Both the position numbers and the translations under genes were made by a program. A stretch of DNA of 33,827 nucleotides. Origin: a virus. Below are positions 9,182 to 17,900 of the stretch, piece after piece (positions within the stretch are counted from its first letter, which is position 1; every line of letters starts with the position of its first letter). Location of the stretch: positions 1 to 33,827 of the IMG/VR virus record IMGVR_UViG_3300025131_010157. One strand, written 5' to 3'. The notes below the pieces were generated by a model. That model was given only the letters and a program-made list of their open reading frames with translations. It did not search any database and was not told the DNA's origin.

Positions 9182-12100
9182 TTAATTTATTCTAAACTTA
9201 TTCCTTGAAATAGCCTCAAACAATATTTCACCTGGAGAGATCGATTGATTATCAAGAGCTTTAACAAATGGGACTCTTCCTGTTTTTCCTGATTCGTTAA
9301 AGACATTAATATTAACAGAGTCAACTCCGTCTATTGCTGCGGCTGTAGCAATTATATCAGAATAATCCACTGTGCCTCCCAAGACAGATGTATTGAGGAC
9401 GTTAGATACAGCACTTATCACATTTTCAACTATTTTATCAGTATTTGCCAACGAGTTATTATTTATAAGTAAGGTTCCCTGAACGCTTATCGGTATATTT
9501 TCGGCTTCTTTTATAAGAATATCTGCAGTTATAGGCCGTACTCTCTCGGCTTCTATAGTAGAGTTTATAATAAGCTTATTAACATTATACGAAATACTTA
9601 TTCTTTCTCCCTCTTTTGGAGCAAGAAAGTCATAATCAACATTATAGGTTATACCATTTTCCGGCTGGTTATCTGCATCTAATTTAATTGATCCTATTAG
9701 ATTTCCTGTGCTTGATCTAAATCCCGAGGAAACAGATACTCGATCTATTATTCCGAATCTATTTTTTGTAGATTTGCTAGCTGAGCTTGAGAAGTATAGC
9801 TCCTCACTGGCATCAAGATTATATAGAAGTAGCTCTATTCTAACTTTGTCTTCGGCCGTCAATGATACTGCAGTATTATTGGGAGTAGATGGAATTACAA
9901 ATGCATAATTATCAAGTGATGAGCTTGAAAGCGCAGTTCCAACTGAATACTCTGATGTTTTAAGTTGAACTCCAAGAGTATCTAAAGATGTAGTTTCGTT
10001 ACCATCGCTATCAAGAAGGGTTATCGCATCTATTTTCGCTATGCCTAAATTTGACGAAAGAGTTGTTAAGCCGAGGGCAGATAGTATGTCGTTTTCTAGA
10101 TCGCAAATTAGTCCGCTTATAGATACTCCTGCCGTTATGTCTAATGTATATCGATTTAAGGTTGTGCCTGTTACTTTTATTTTTCCAGGATTTGTAATTC
10201 CAGAAACTCCAATTTTTACATGAGTTGGGCCAAATCGGCCTACAGGCACTGGACCAGAACTGACAGAATTATCATAAAAAACAGGCTGATTAGAGGCCGA
10301 GGATCCATCTCCATTTAATGAGGTTAACCTATTTGAGGAGTCAACGCTTGTTATTGGTAAGTTGGACAGACTAACCTTCGAATAAATAGAGCTTGTATCA
10401 ATTACATATCTTACATAAACTGGCTCTTCTGCAAAATAAACCTCTTCTACTCCATCTAGAATACCTTCTGCGTCTAATATTCCATCTGACGGGAGAACTA
10501 CGACATTGTTATAAGTAGATGCATCGGAATTGCCTATGTCAAATATTTCGCCTTTATTATAATGAACAGTCACTATGTCTCCGACGCTTCCGACGGAATC
10601 TGATGGAAATATTATCGTCTTTGAATAAAATGAGCCATCATCTTCTTCCGTTTTGTATAGCTCCAAAAGATCAGAGCTTCTTTTGATAGAGATTATATTG
10701 TCAATAGATCTGTCTGATTCAGACAAAGTAATTCCGATTGTCGTTCCTCCGTCTATTGTGCTAACACTAGCAATTGTAGCGGTAGCTAGCTCCTTGACAT
10801 AAGCCGAGATGACTCTGCTGATGCCATAATCAAGAGAAATTTGAAAACTCAAATCATCATCTGATTTTTCAATAATCGATTCTTCCTCGAAAATTCCACC
10901 ACTCTGGGTCCAATCAATAACATCAACTACAGATGGGGCCTTAAATTGTGATGGATTACCTCCAGCAAAATCAATATGTCTATCGAAAAATTTTCTCCAA
11001 GTATAATTTACGCTCAGAATATCGGCAGGAGTTGGAAGCGACTTTCCAGAAATTTTAATAACGCCAGTTCTATTCAGACCATCAGAATCTAGATTCTGAT
11101 CAATAACCGAATAGACTTCTCCTGTGGTTTTGTTTTGAACCCGAGCCGCCCTAACCATTGGGGTTTGTCTTAGCGTAATGAATTCTCGATTAGCCTTACT
11201 TACTTCTGCGTTTTCTGATGCTTCATTTAGGTCTATATATACATTGTTTATGTTATCAATATCAGAAAATGCCAACAAATCTAATCCAAATAAAATTCCT
11301 TTTGGAATCGACTCTGCTTCAACATCTTTTCTGCTTGAAATAAAATGAATTTTATCAAATCCAAATGGGCTTCCACCAGTCTCTGGATTTAAATCTTTTT
11401 GTAATTCGAAATTACCTCTCTTAACTCCATCTTCATCAAGAAATGCTTCAGTTAATGCTCCAGACGAACTTCCTATAACAAACGCTACAGAGTCTGCTGG
11501 CTGTGCTGGCAAAGATCCAGTTTTAAATGCCAGCACTCTTCTTTCTTCTGATGTTCTCGTCTGATCCTGACCAGACTGGCCCAAAATGAAGTCATTTCTC
11601 TCATCGTTAATTCGCCCAACCCCGGATAGGTCTGTGAAAATATATGATTCAGAGACTTGCTCGACTTTTCTTCCAAGGATATAAATATCTACCTTACCAC
11701 CTGTTCCTGAGCTTAGAATTCTGCTAGTACCATCATCAAGTTCTAAGGTTTCTGTTCCATCTCTTAACATTAGAGAGTTTCCGGGCTCAACAACTAGCGC
11801 ATCTAAGACACCATTAACGCCTAGAATTGAATTTCTATATCCTGCTGAAGTTCCAATATTAGCTCCACTGAATATAGCTAAAATTCGTGATCTAAACGAA
11901 TCATCACTCTCATTATTCGAGCCACCAATAGTTGACGTTAAATTTATAACAGAAACAGCATTTTGTAGGTTTGTTTTTATTATCTGCAAAGACGCAACAT
12001 TGCCAGATGTTCCCGGCCTAACGGCTTGAATAGGAACTTCTATTGCATATGTGCTATTTAATCCGGCAATATTTAAAGCCTTTCTGAGTCTATTCGCATT

Positions 12101-12505
12101 CGCAGCTAAACGATTTTTATCAGCCGCAGACATTACATAGTTTCCTATCGTCCGAAATCCTATTCCGCCTCTTGATGTATTTAATGTTCCATTTGGAATT
12201 GGTATATCAGCAACCAAACTATTGGTTCCAAAAATGAGAATGCCACTTGCTGAAGATCCGGTACTCTTTGAAACTCCGAAGTTAGCCGCCAAACGTTCCA
12301 AGTCCCTACCAGATGTTGTTGCCAAAGATTGTTTTTCTGAAACTAAATTCAATGCCGAATATAATCTTGATATTTCGTCAGCCGGAAGATCTACGAAAAG
12401 ATCTCTAGATACAGATCCGGGCTTGGTATCAAGGCTTGGCTGTGAAAACCCTAATCTCTGAATCATCGTGGATACTATTTCGCTAAATGATCTAAAAGTC
12501 GCCAT
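9182..12505 (-). CDS. Baseplate wedge protein, gp6 / gpJ (baseplate J-like) family, enlarged
   Basis: 1107 residues. The N-terminal 230 residues carry the baseplate-J signature. A helical start (about 31-76) reads RDLFVDLPADEISRLYSAL and is followed by a GRDLERLAANFG motif. Residues about 165-208 have the typical GTSGNVA, then a Gly-Gly with acidic and FRSRI residues. The C-terminal 130 residues (DYSDIIATAAAIDGVDSVNI) match the usual J-family tail domain. In T4 and P2, members of this family form the wedge ring of the baseplate that links the tube-hub to the fibres. The middle (about 230-950) is an insertion of beta-rich segments not needed for the core, including an NKTTGEVY motif near residue 460 that recurs in the next gene. 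The start has a GGGGAAAG Shine-Dalgarno and lies 8 nt after the gp25-like stop. At 1107 residues it is much longer than P2 gpJ (about 300) and T4 gp6 (about 660). Confidence 0.92.
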   Translation of the reverse strand: MATFRSFSEIVSTMIQRLGFSQPSLDTKPGSVSRDLFVDLPADEISRLYSALNLVSEKQSLATTSGRDLERLAANFGVSKSTGSSASGILIFGTNSLVADIPIPNGTLNTSRGGIGFRTIGNYVMSAADKNRLAANANRLRKALNIAGLNSTYAIEVPIQAVRPGTSGNVASLQIIKTNLQNAVSVINLTSTIGGSNNESDDSFRSRILAIFSGANIGTSAGYRNSILGVNGVLDALVVEPGNSLMLRDGTETLELDDGTSRILSSGTGGKVDIYILGRKVEQVSESYIFTDLSGVGRINDERNDFILGQSGQDQTRTSEERRVLAFKTGSLPAQPADSVAFVIGSSSGALTEAFLDEDGVKRGNFELQKDLNPETGGSPFGFDKIHFISSRKDVEAESIPKGILFGLDLLAFSDIDNINNVYIDLNEASENAEVSKANREFITLRQTPMVRAARVQNKTTGEVYSVIDQNLDSDGLNRTGVIKISGKSLPTPADILSVNYTWRKFFDRHIDFAGGNPSQFKAPSVVDVIDWTQSGGIFEEESIIEKSDDDLSFQISLDYGISRVISAYVKELATATIASVSTIDGGTTIGITLSESDRSIDNIISIKRSSDLLELYKTEEDDGSFYSKTIIFPSDSVGSVGDIVTVHYNKGEIFDIGNSDASTYNNVVVLPSDGILDAEGILDGVEEVYFAEEPVYVRYVIDTSSIYSKVSLSNLPITSVDSSNRLTSLNGDGSSASNQPVFYDNSVSSGPVPVGRFGPTHVKIGVSGITNPGKIKVTGTTLNRYTLDITAGVSISGLICDLENDILSALGLTTLSSNLGIAKIDAITLLDSDGNETTSLDTLGVQLKTSEYSVGTALSSSSLDNYAFVIPSTPNNTAVSLTAEDKVRIELLLYNLDASEELYFSSSASKSTKNRFGIIDRVSVSSGFRSSTGNLIGSIKLDADNQPENGITYNVDYDFLAPKEGERISISYNVNKLIINSTIEAERVRPITADILIKEAENIPISVQGTLLINNNSLANTDKIVENVISAVSNVLNTSVLGGTVDYSDIIATAAAIDGVDSVNINVFNESGKTGRVPFVKALDNQSISPGEILFEAISRNKFRIN

Positions 12506-12513
12506 TCTTTCCC

Positions 12514-12945
12514 CTAAGCTATTCTTACTGTAACAGAGCTTTCTACTCTGTCTAATTCTTGAGTTAATACAGAAACAAATATATTATACAATCTTGGATC
12601 AACCTTATCTCTTGTAACCTCCAGATTTAAAATATCTATTATAATCTCTCCTGGGCTAAGCGACTGCCTTCTTGCTTGCGCCCGCTGTAGAGACATTAGA
12701 TTTCTTATTGCCGATCTAGCAGAAGATGTTATATCTAATGATATAAGCTTGTCATCAGCGTGGGATCCAACCTGAAGCTTTCCAACATGACTTCCATATT
12801 TTGGATGAAATTTGTTGTCTCCCAGGTCAGTTAAGAGAATTTTTAATATATCCTGTCTTAACTTTGAGTTCCCAGTAACAGATGAAACAGTCCCATCTGT
12901 GTTTATTTTCAAATCTCCATTTTCTAATCTTAAATCAAAAGACAT
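12514..12945 (-). CDS. Baseplate wedge protein, gp25 / gpW-like
   Basis: 143 residues, the usual length for the family. The hallmark stretch is present: LRQDILKILLTDLGDNKFHPKYGSH condensed as a helix, then LLT-DLG, then HP-YGS (residues about 28-52). It is followed by an amphipathic helix (SARSAIRNLMSLQ) and a beta-rich end (IIDILNLEV, IFVSVLT). Family knowledge: gp25/gpW sits in the inner baseplate beside gp6/J and the sheath initiates on it. Its old 'lysozyme' label reflects a domain name and no enzymatic activity is implied. It precedes the gp6-like gene with an 8-nt gap, which is the standard order in P2-like and T4-like modules. The start has AAGGAAG upstream, in the 82-nt gap. Confidence 0.94.
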   Translation of the reverse strand: MSFDLRLENGDLKINTDGTVSSVTGNSKLRQDILKILLTDLGDNKFHPKYGSHVGKLQVGSHADDKLISLDITSSARSAIRNLMSLQRAQARRQSLSPGEIIIDILNLEVTRDKVDPRLYNIFVSVLTQELDRVESSVTVRIA

Positions 12946-13027
12946 ATTACTTCCTTGTAGTTCCCTATTTTGTTATAAAAATAATAGAAATATTGAAATG
13001 AGGAAGAAGGCAAATATCTACTAAATA
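12946..13027 (-). other. 82-nt intergenic gap, the longest in the window
   Basis: All other junctions here are 43 nt or less. The gap holds a clear Shine-Dalgarno (AAGGAAG) a few bases before the gp25-like ATG and is otherwise very T-rich on the coding strand. No stem-loop with a U-run is visible. A TATAAC hexamer occurs about 30 nt upstream of the start but no -35 element sits at a good distance, so I do not call a promoter. Confidence 0.6.
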
Positions 13028-14959
13028 TTAGTCGTCGTACATGAATACGGCAGTTTCTTGCGTAGAAATAATCAGTCGAACAAGCTCGTACGCCTCATAT
13101 GCTGCTTCGGATACCTTCTCAACAGCATTCGCCATGCTGAACTCCAAAGAATAATCATCAAAAAATCCATCTGAAAACTCTGCCTTCATATAATCAAATT
13201 GCTTGTCCGTAAGTAGGGATAGTAATATATCTTCTGGAACAGAAAACAAAGCTATCGTAAAAGCGAGAACGTCTATAGACCCGACGCCTTTTGCTACTCC
13301 TAAATCTGCACCAATAGCGGCCCTATCTGGATCGGCTTTTTTCGCTATTTCATCTTTTTTGGTATTTACTTCTGAAATCTTTGATTCAGCCCATCTTCTT
13401 GGAATATCTATAGAAGATAGAACTGCGCCCATTAGATGAGCATCTTTAACGGAAGATGATCTAGCTGTACCCTCCTGAAGGTCAATGGTATCAAATGATG
13501 TATTATCTCCTAGCAGAAGAAGAATTGAATCTTCTACTGTTTTTATTAAATTATATTTATCTAATTCTGGATCAGACTTAACCTGTTTTGTCTCTGAAGC
13601 AACATTCTCAGGATCATCTTCTTCAGCTTTAGTTGGAATTCTCTTTGTTCTTTCCTGCACAATATTCATTGAGGCAACTTTTTCTCTAATATCTAATGCT
13701 AAACCATATAATGCGGTAAATAGTCTGGCTATAAGCAGTGATTCCAATAATCCAAGCTGAGACATGACACCTTTGAACGTTATATCCTTTTGAATAGAGC
13801 TAACTGAAGTTGGAGGCTGAGATGCGCTATCAGAGTATGTTTCGTTAGTTCCGGAAATTACATCTAGTCTAATTCTTATTATTGCTTCTAAGAGAGTTGG
13901 GCGCATCCTATGCGTATTAATGGTTCTTAAACTATTTGGAAGAAATGGTTCAGCAACTATTTTTCTTGTTTCATTAATACATTTCGCAATCCGCTCGTCC
14001 TGTACTGGCGGAAACAATAAGTAGGAATATTTCCAAAAATTATTAGCTAAATCTAATCGTCTTACTGATTGATCTGGTACCTTCAATACATATTCCTTAA
14101 ATAAAGTTGAAGTATTCTGAACATTAATTGATGGCTCTAATAGAAAAAGAGCCTCAGTGAGCATAGCGAGCAAATTTCTATCCGTAGCAGCATTGGCCGT
14201 TTGCCCAGGTCCAAAAAGTCCTGATAAATTAAATAATCTTGTTCTCGACGCATCTATCTCTTCTGAGTCCTCAGAAATTTCCGAAGAGACATCGCTTACT
14301 ACTTTCCGGGCCAACTCTTTGGCTTCCTCTGATGTTGAATCGCCTACTCCCTTTAAGGCGGATAAAGTTTCGAGAATACTTGATAATTCTTCAGTTTTCT
14401 CAAATCCTATTTCTTCCAAATCAGCAATTGGGTTACGATTGCCTATTAGATCAAAAATCTCATCACCATATACTGTCGGCCTACTCTCTCGCCCAAGCTG
14501 TCTTGTGTCAAGAACTACCGCAGTATATCGATCTTTATTTAATCCATCATTATGCCTAACTCCATCAGAGGTCATATAAGTAAGTTTTGCGTCTTCATCA
14601 ATATCGGCGGAAGATGGCATCCCAAGCATTCTGAAGAACGCATTCTCATATGACTCCAAAACAGCCTCGGAATCTACAATCTCCTCAAAGCTTAAATTAT
14701 TTCCTTCTTGGTCTGGAATTTCTTTTACTAATTCAAATGGAAGAAACGAAGATCTAATCCTTCTAAGATCAGCGAATAAAGAGCTAAAATTTTCATTAAT
14801 TTCAGCAAACATCTTTACATATTCTTCGCCACTTATATTACTTAAAAATGAATCTACTTGATATTTATACTTTAGGGTGGCAAGCGCCTTGCTTAACGCT
14901 ATTCCAAGAAAAGAATCTTTCTTCAAATTCTTATTAACTTTATTTAAAATATCTGCCAT
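13028..14959 (-). CDS. Unrecognised baseplate-module protein, mostly helical, 643 aa
   Basis: I do not recognise a family. The N-terminus is charged and amphipathic (residues 1-130, with FSSLFADLRRIRSSFLPFEL). An acidic Ser/Glu-rich stretch lies near 210-240 (DVSSEISEDSEEID) and a hydrophilic linker with KAEEDD and KQVKSD near 440-475. Helical segments follow to an acidic C-terminus (AVFMYDD). No signal peptide or membrane segment is apparent. It starts 1 nt after the stop of the 2521-residue gene and is followed by the gp25-like gene. That position, between spike-side and wedge-side genes, suggests a structural baseplate component or an assembly factor, but this is inferred from context only. 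The only upstream purine stretch is weak (AGAGAA), so translation may be coupled to the gene before it. Confidence 0.8.
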   Translation of the reverse strand: MADILNKVNKNLKKDSFLGIALSKALATLKYKYQVDSFLSNISGEEYVKMFAEINENFSSLFADLRRIRSSFLPFELVKEIPDQEGNNLSFEEIVDSEAVLESYENAFFRMLGMPSSADIDEDAKLTYMTSDGVRHNDGLNKDRYTAVVLDTRQLGRESRPTVYGDEIFDLIGNRNPIADLEEIGFEKTEELSSILETLSALKGVGDSTSEEAKELARKVVSDVSSEISEDSEEIDASRTRLFNLSGLFGPGQTANAATDRNLLAMLTEALFLLEPSINVQNTSTLFKEYVLKVPDQSVRRLDLANNFWKYSYLLFPPVQDERIAKCINETRKIVAEPFLPNSLRTINTHRMRPTLLEAIIRIRLDVISGTNETYSDSASQPPTSVSSIQKDITFKGVMSQLGLLESLLIARLFTALYGLALDIREKVASMNIVQERTKRIPTKAEEDDPENVASETKQVKSDPELDKYNLIKTVEDSILLLLGDNTSFDTIDLQEGTARSSSVKDAHLMGAVLSSIDIPRRWAESKISEVNTKKDEIAKKADPDRAAIGADLGVAKGVGSIDVLAFTIALFSVPEDILLSLLTDKQFDYMKAEFSDGFFDDYSLEFSMANAVEKVSEAAYEAYELVRLIISTQETAVFMYDD

Positions 14960-14960
14960 T

Positions 14961-17900
14961 TTAATTCTCTAATTTTGTTCCAAATGTTTGTGGAGTTGGC
15001 TTAGAAGACTTGGCACTGTTCTCTCTGTCCTTATCTCCAGATGAAGATGAGTCTATTCCTTTTGCAAACAGAATTGTCAATATTCGATCCACTTTAGTTA
15101 GCGCTCCGGGCGCGAAAACTTCTTCTGCCTCAGCTATTGATATCGCAGAATCATCAACACAATCTACTTTTGCTTCCAGTTCATCTGTTTCTGGGATTAT
15201 TATACCCCTATCTGTAACAGCCTGAATAACTGTTGAGCAAACAGTTGCTCTAACCTTAACAATTCCTGCGGCTGGAGCTGTAATCGCAAACGTATATTCT
15301 CCTCCATTTTTTTCGAATATACTTGCCTCATTTCCTTCAGATGGAGATGCTAATTTTGCCCCTCCTGTATCATCCCTTAGAAAATCTATCTTAATGGAAT
15401 CTGTTAGATCTAAAGCCGGAGATAATACGTCATCATAGCAGTCTCTTGGGGTTATGTTTATAACAGCCTTACTGCCTACTGTTACAATCGCAGAATCTCC
15501 AACTCCAGATGCATACTCCATTGCTCCGGTAATTTTCGGGAATCCGTCTAGCTCTTCATCAAATTCAAGCTCATCAACAATATCAAAATTAATCAGATTT
15601 GCCAAACCCTCTTGCTCTGGATCTATAAAATCCGTAAGAGGAGTTTCGTCTTCGTCATTTAGTAACTTGAAAGATGTATTTAATGGGTTAATCACAAATC
15701 CACAGATATTATCAATTTCACCTTCGTAGCAATCTTTAAGTATGTTATATTGGTCAATAACATCGCGAACTGATATCTGCTCTGGCACATTGCCAAGCTC
15801 CAAGAAGCTTCTTACTTTGGGAATTATTCCAACTGGAACTCCATTTAAATCTTCTATCGTGCTACTAAAGTAATCCAAGAAAGCCTGAGTACACTCAGAG
15901 AGAGTTGTTATGCTATCCTCTATTGTCTCTGTGTCTGTGAACCCCGGCAGATCAAGAAGCAGCTCTGTCGGGCCAGATGCTCCGCATGCTGCGGCAATAT
16001 CATCGGCTAATTGGCGCATGTCCACAATATATAGAGTCGGAAAGTCAAAGACATTAATCGTATTGGCAGCCCTTGTTATGGCGTCAATGTCTTCGGGTGA
16101 ACCTCCAACATAATTATAGTCGCCCACAGCAGTTCCATCTGCAAAAAATTCAAAAGGCTGATCAGCACTGTCTGCAATTGCATTATAATTGGCTTGCTGC
16201 CAAATTAGTATCTCTCCAGCATTAATTTCATGATCATTCTCAAGAGCCTCAAGAGAGGCGGCCTGGATTGAAGCAGGATCGGGATTCAGCTCTGCAAATG
16301 ACAGGTATATTTCTCGGCCCTCTACCGCAAAAGCTTTCTTGGGCGCAGTTGGAAAGTTCATCATTTTTGCGTGAATAGCGGTTATTGCCGGAACTCCGTT
16401 CACATCCTCAACTATAATTCCCCCCTGACCAGTACCGGGTTCTTCGACAAAATAGATATTAAACTCGTCATCTATCAAGGCGATCATCGGGATTGATCCG
16501 AATGTCTTGGTCACTTCAACCGGAGTAAATTCGGCAGATAAAGTATCAGGGTTTACCCCAGGCTCTTGAAGTTCAAATGTTACAGTTAGAGGCTTAGGCT
16601 GGTAGGTTCTAGCTCCATTTAAATCGGCCCCTCGTTCTAGAAAGAATCCTCCAGTTGTATCTTTGTCGGACGCCCCATCGATTGGAGAGACAAAGCCTAT
16701 GTCATCCATATCTCCTGCTATCTTCAGGGAGTTGCCGTCTGGCTTCAAAAAGCTAGGAGGAGAATCCAATGTTTGCAAATTATCTATAGTCTTTTTGTCG
16801 AAAAATGGAGCGAAAAATGGAATAAAGGCATGCGGAGCAGTTTTCCCACTCTCATTAAATTCAAACCAAACCATTCTCGGGTCAGGTCCTGTGAAGATTG
16901 CGAACTCCTTTGTTGATCTTGAAAACGAAAGTCCAAAAGTTCCTTCAAAGCTCCCTCCATTAAACCTTAGGCTTTGGTAATTAACGTTATCATGCTCTCC
17001 GTTTCCGTCTAAGTCTCCCTCGAAAAAGCCTCCCTCTTCAATTAAAATATTGTCTCCCGTCAGACTGCTCCTTATGCCGGGCAAAGGCCTTCCGCCAAAT
17101 CCGGTATTGTCAGATACAATTTCAACACCGGAAGCTTGCTCTGATACTTCCGATAAAATGCTTCCAAAATCAAAAATCGCTGGAGGTGTATTTCCTGCCG
17201 AACCTACGTCATCAACCGGAAGAGTAGTGTACGTTTGAGCCATAGGGAGAAGCGCATCCGGAACTATTCTTCCGGCCGGAACAACCTTGCTCATGATTAA
17301 TCCGGCCAATTGAGATGGATCTATACAGGCCTCTTCATCGGCGTCTGTTTTGATCTGACATGGGAATGCGAAGGTTAAACTTAGTAGCTCTAAGAATAGA
17401 GCTAAAACGTTAAGAATCGGGTCAAGAACAGTTAGGTCGGCCTCAAGGCTCGCTAAGTGCTCAGCAATTGTTTCTTCTAAAGCTATAATAGCAGGATAGT
17501 TCTTCTGCTCTATTGCGTTCTGTAGTGCAGTCGAGATTTCGTTAATAGCGTTTATAATTCCAAGAACCTTTATTATGATACACAGGAGAAGCTCAACAAC
17601 ATGCAAGACCAATGCTAGCGCCATAGCGGGAACGGCCAGCTGAGGAAGCAACAAAATTAGATCATACAGACAAAGGAAGAGTCTTATTATTGCAAATACC
17701 AGCGCAATCGGATTTAACAAAGCGCAAATTACATCTATAATGCAGAAGATAACCTTTATCGGAACTAACAAAACCTTGAAATTTCGCAGCTGCATAGTCA
17801 GCTCTGCAGTCAGGTGGAAGGACATATCACAGAAACTTTGAATCTGCTCCTTTGGAACATTTGCCTTGTCCAAAGTTACCGACATAAACTTCAGATATCT

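Noticed and set aside
9460-9467. TATAAATA on the minus strand, resembling a T4-type late promoter
   Set aside because: It is within the gp6-like gene; the same octamer also occurs at 8326-8333 inside the next gene. In AT-rich DNA such matches are expected and neither is placed just before a start.
14157-14579. 140-codon plus-strand ORF
   Set aside because: It is antisense to the 643-residue gene; its Ser/Leu-rich composition is what the complement of a Glu/Asp-rich coding strand yields.
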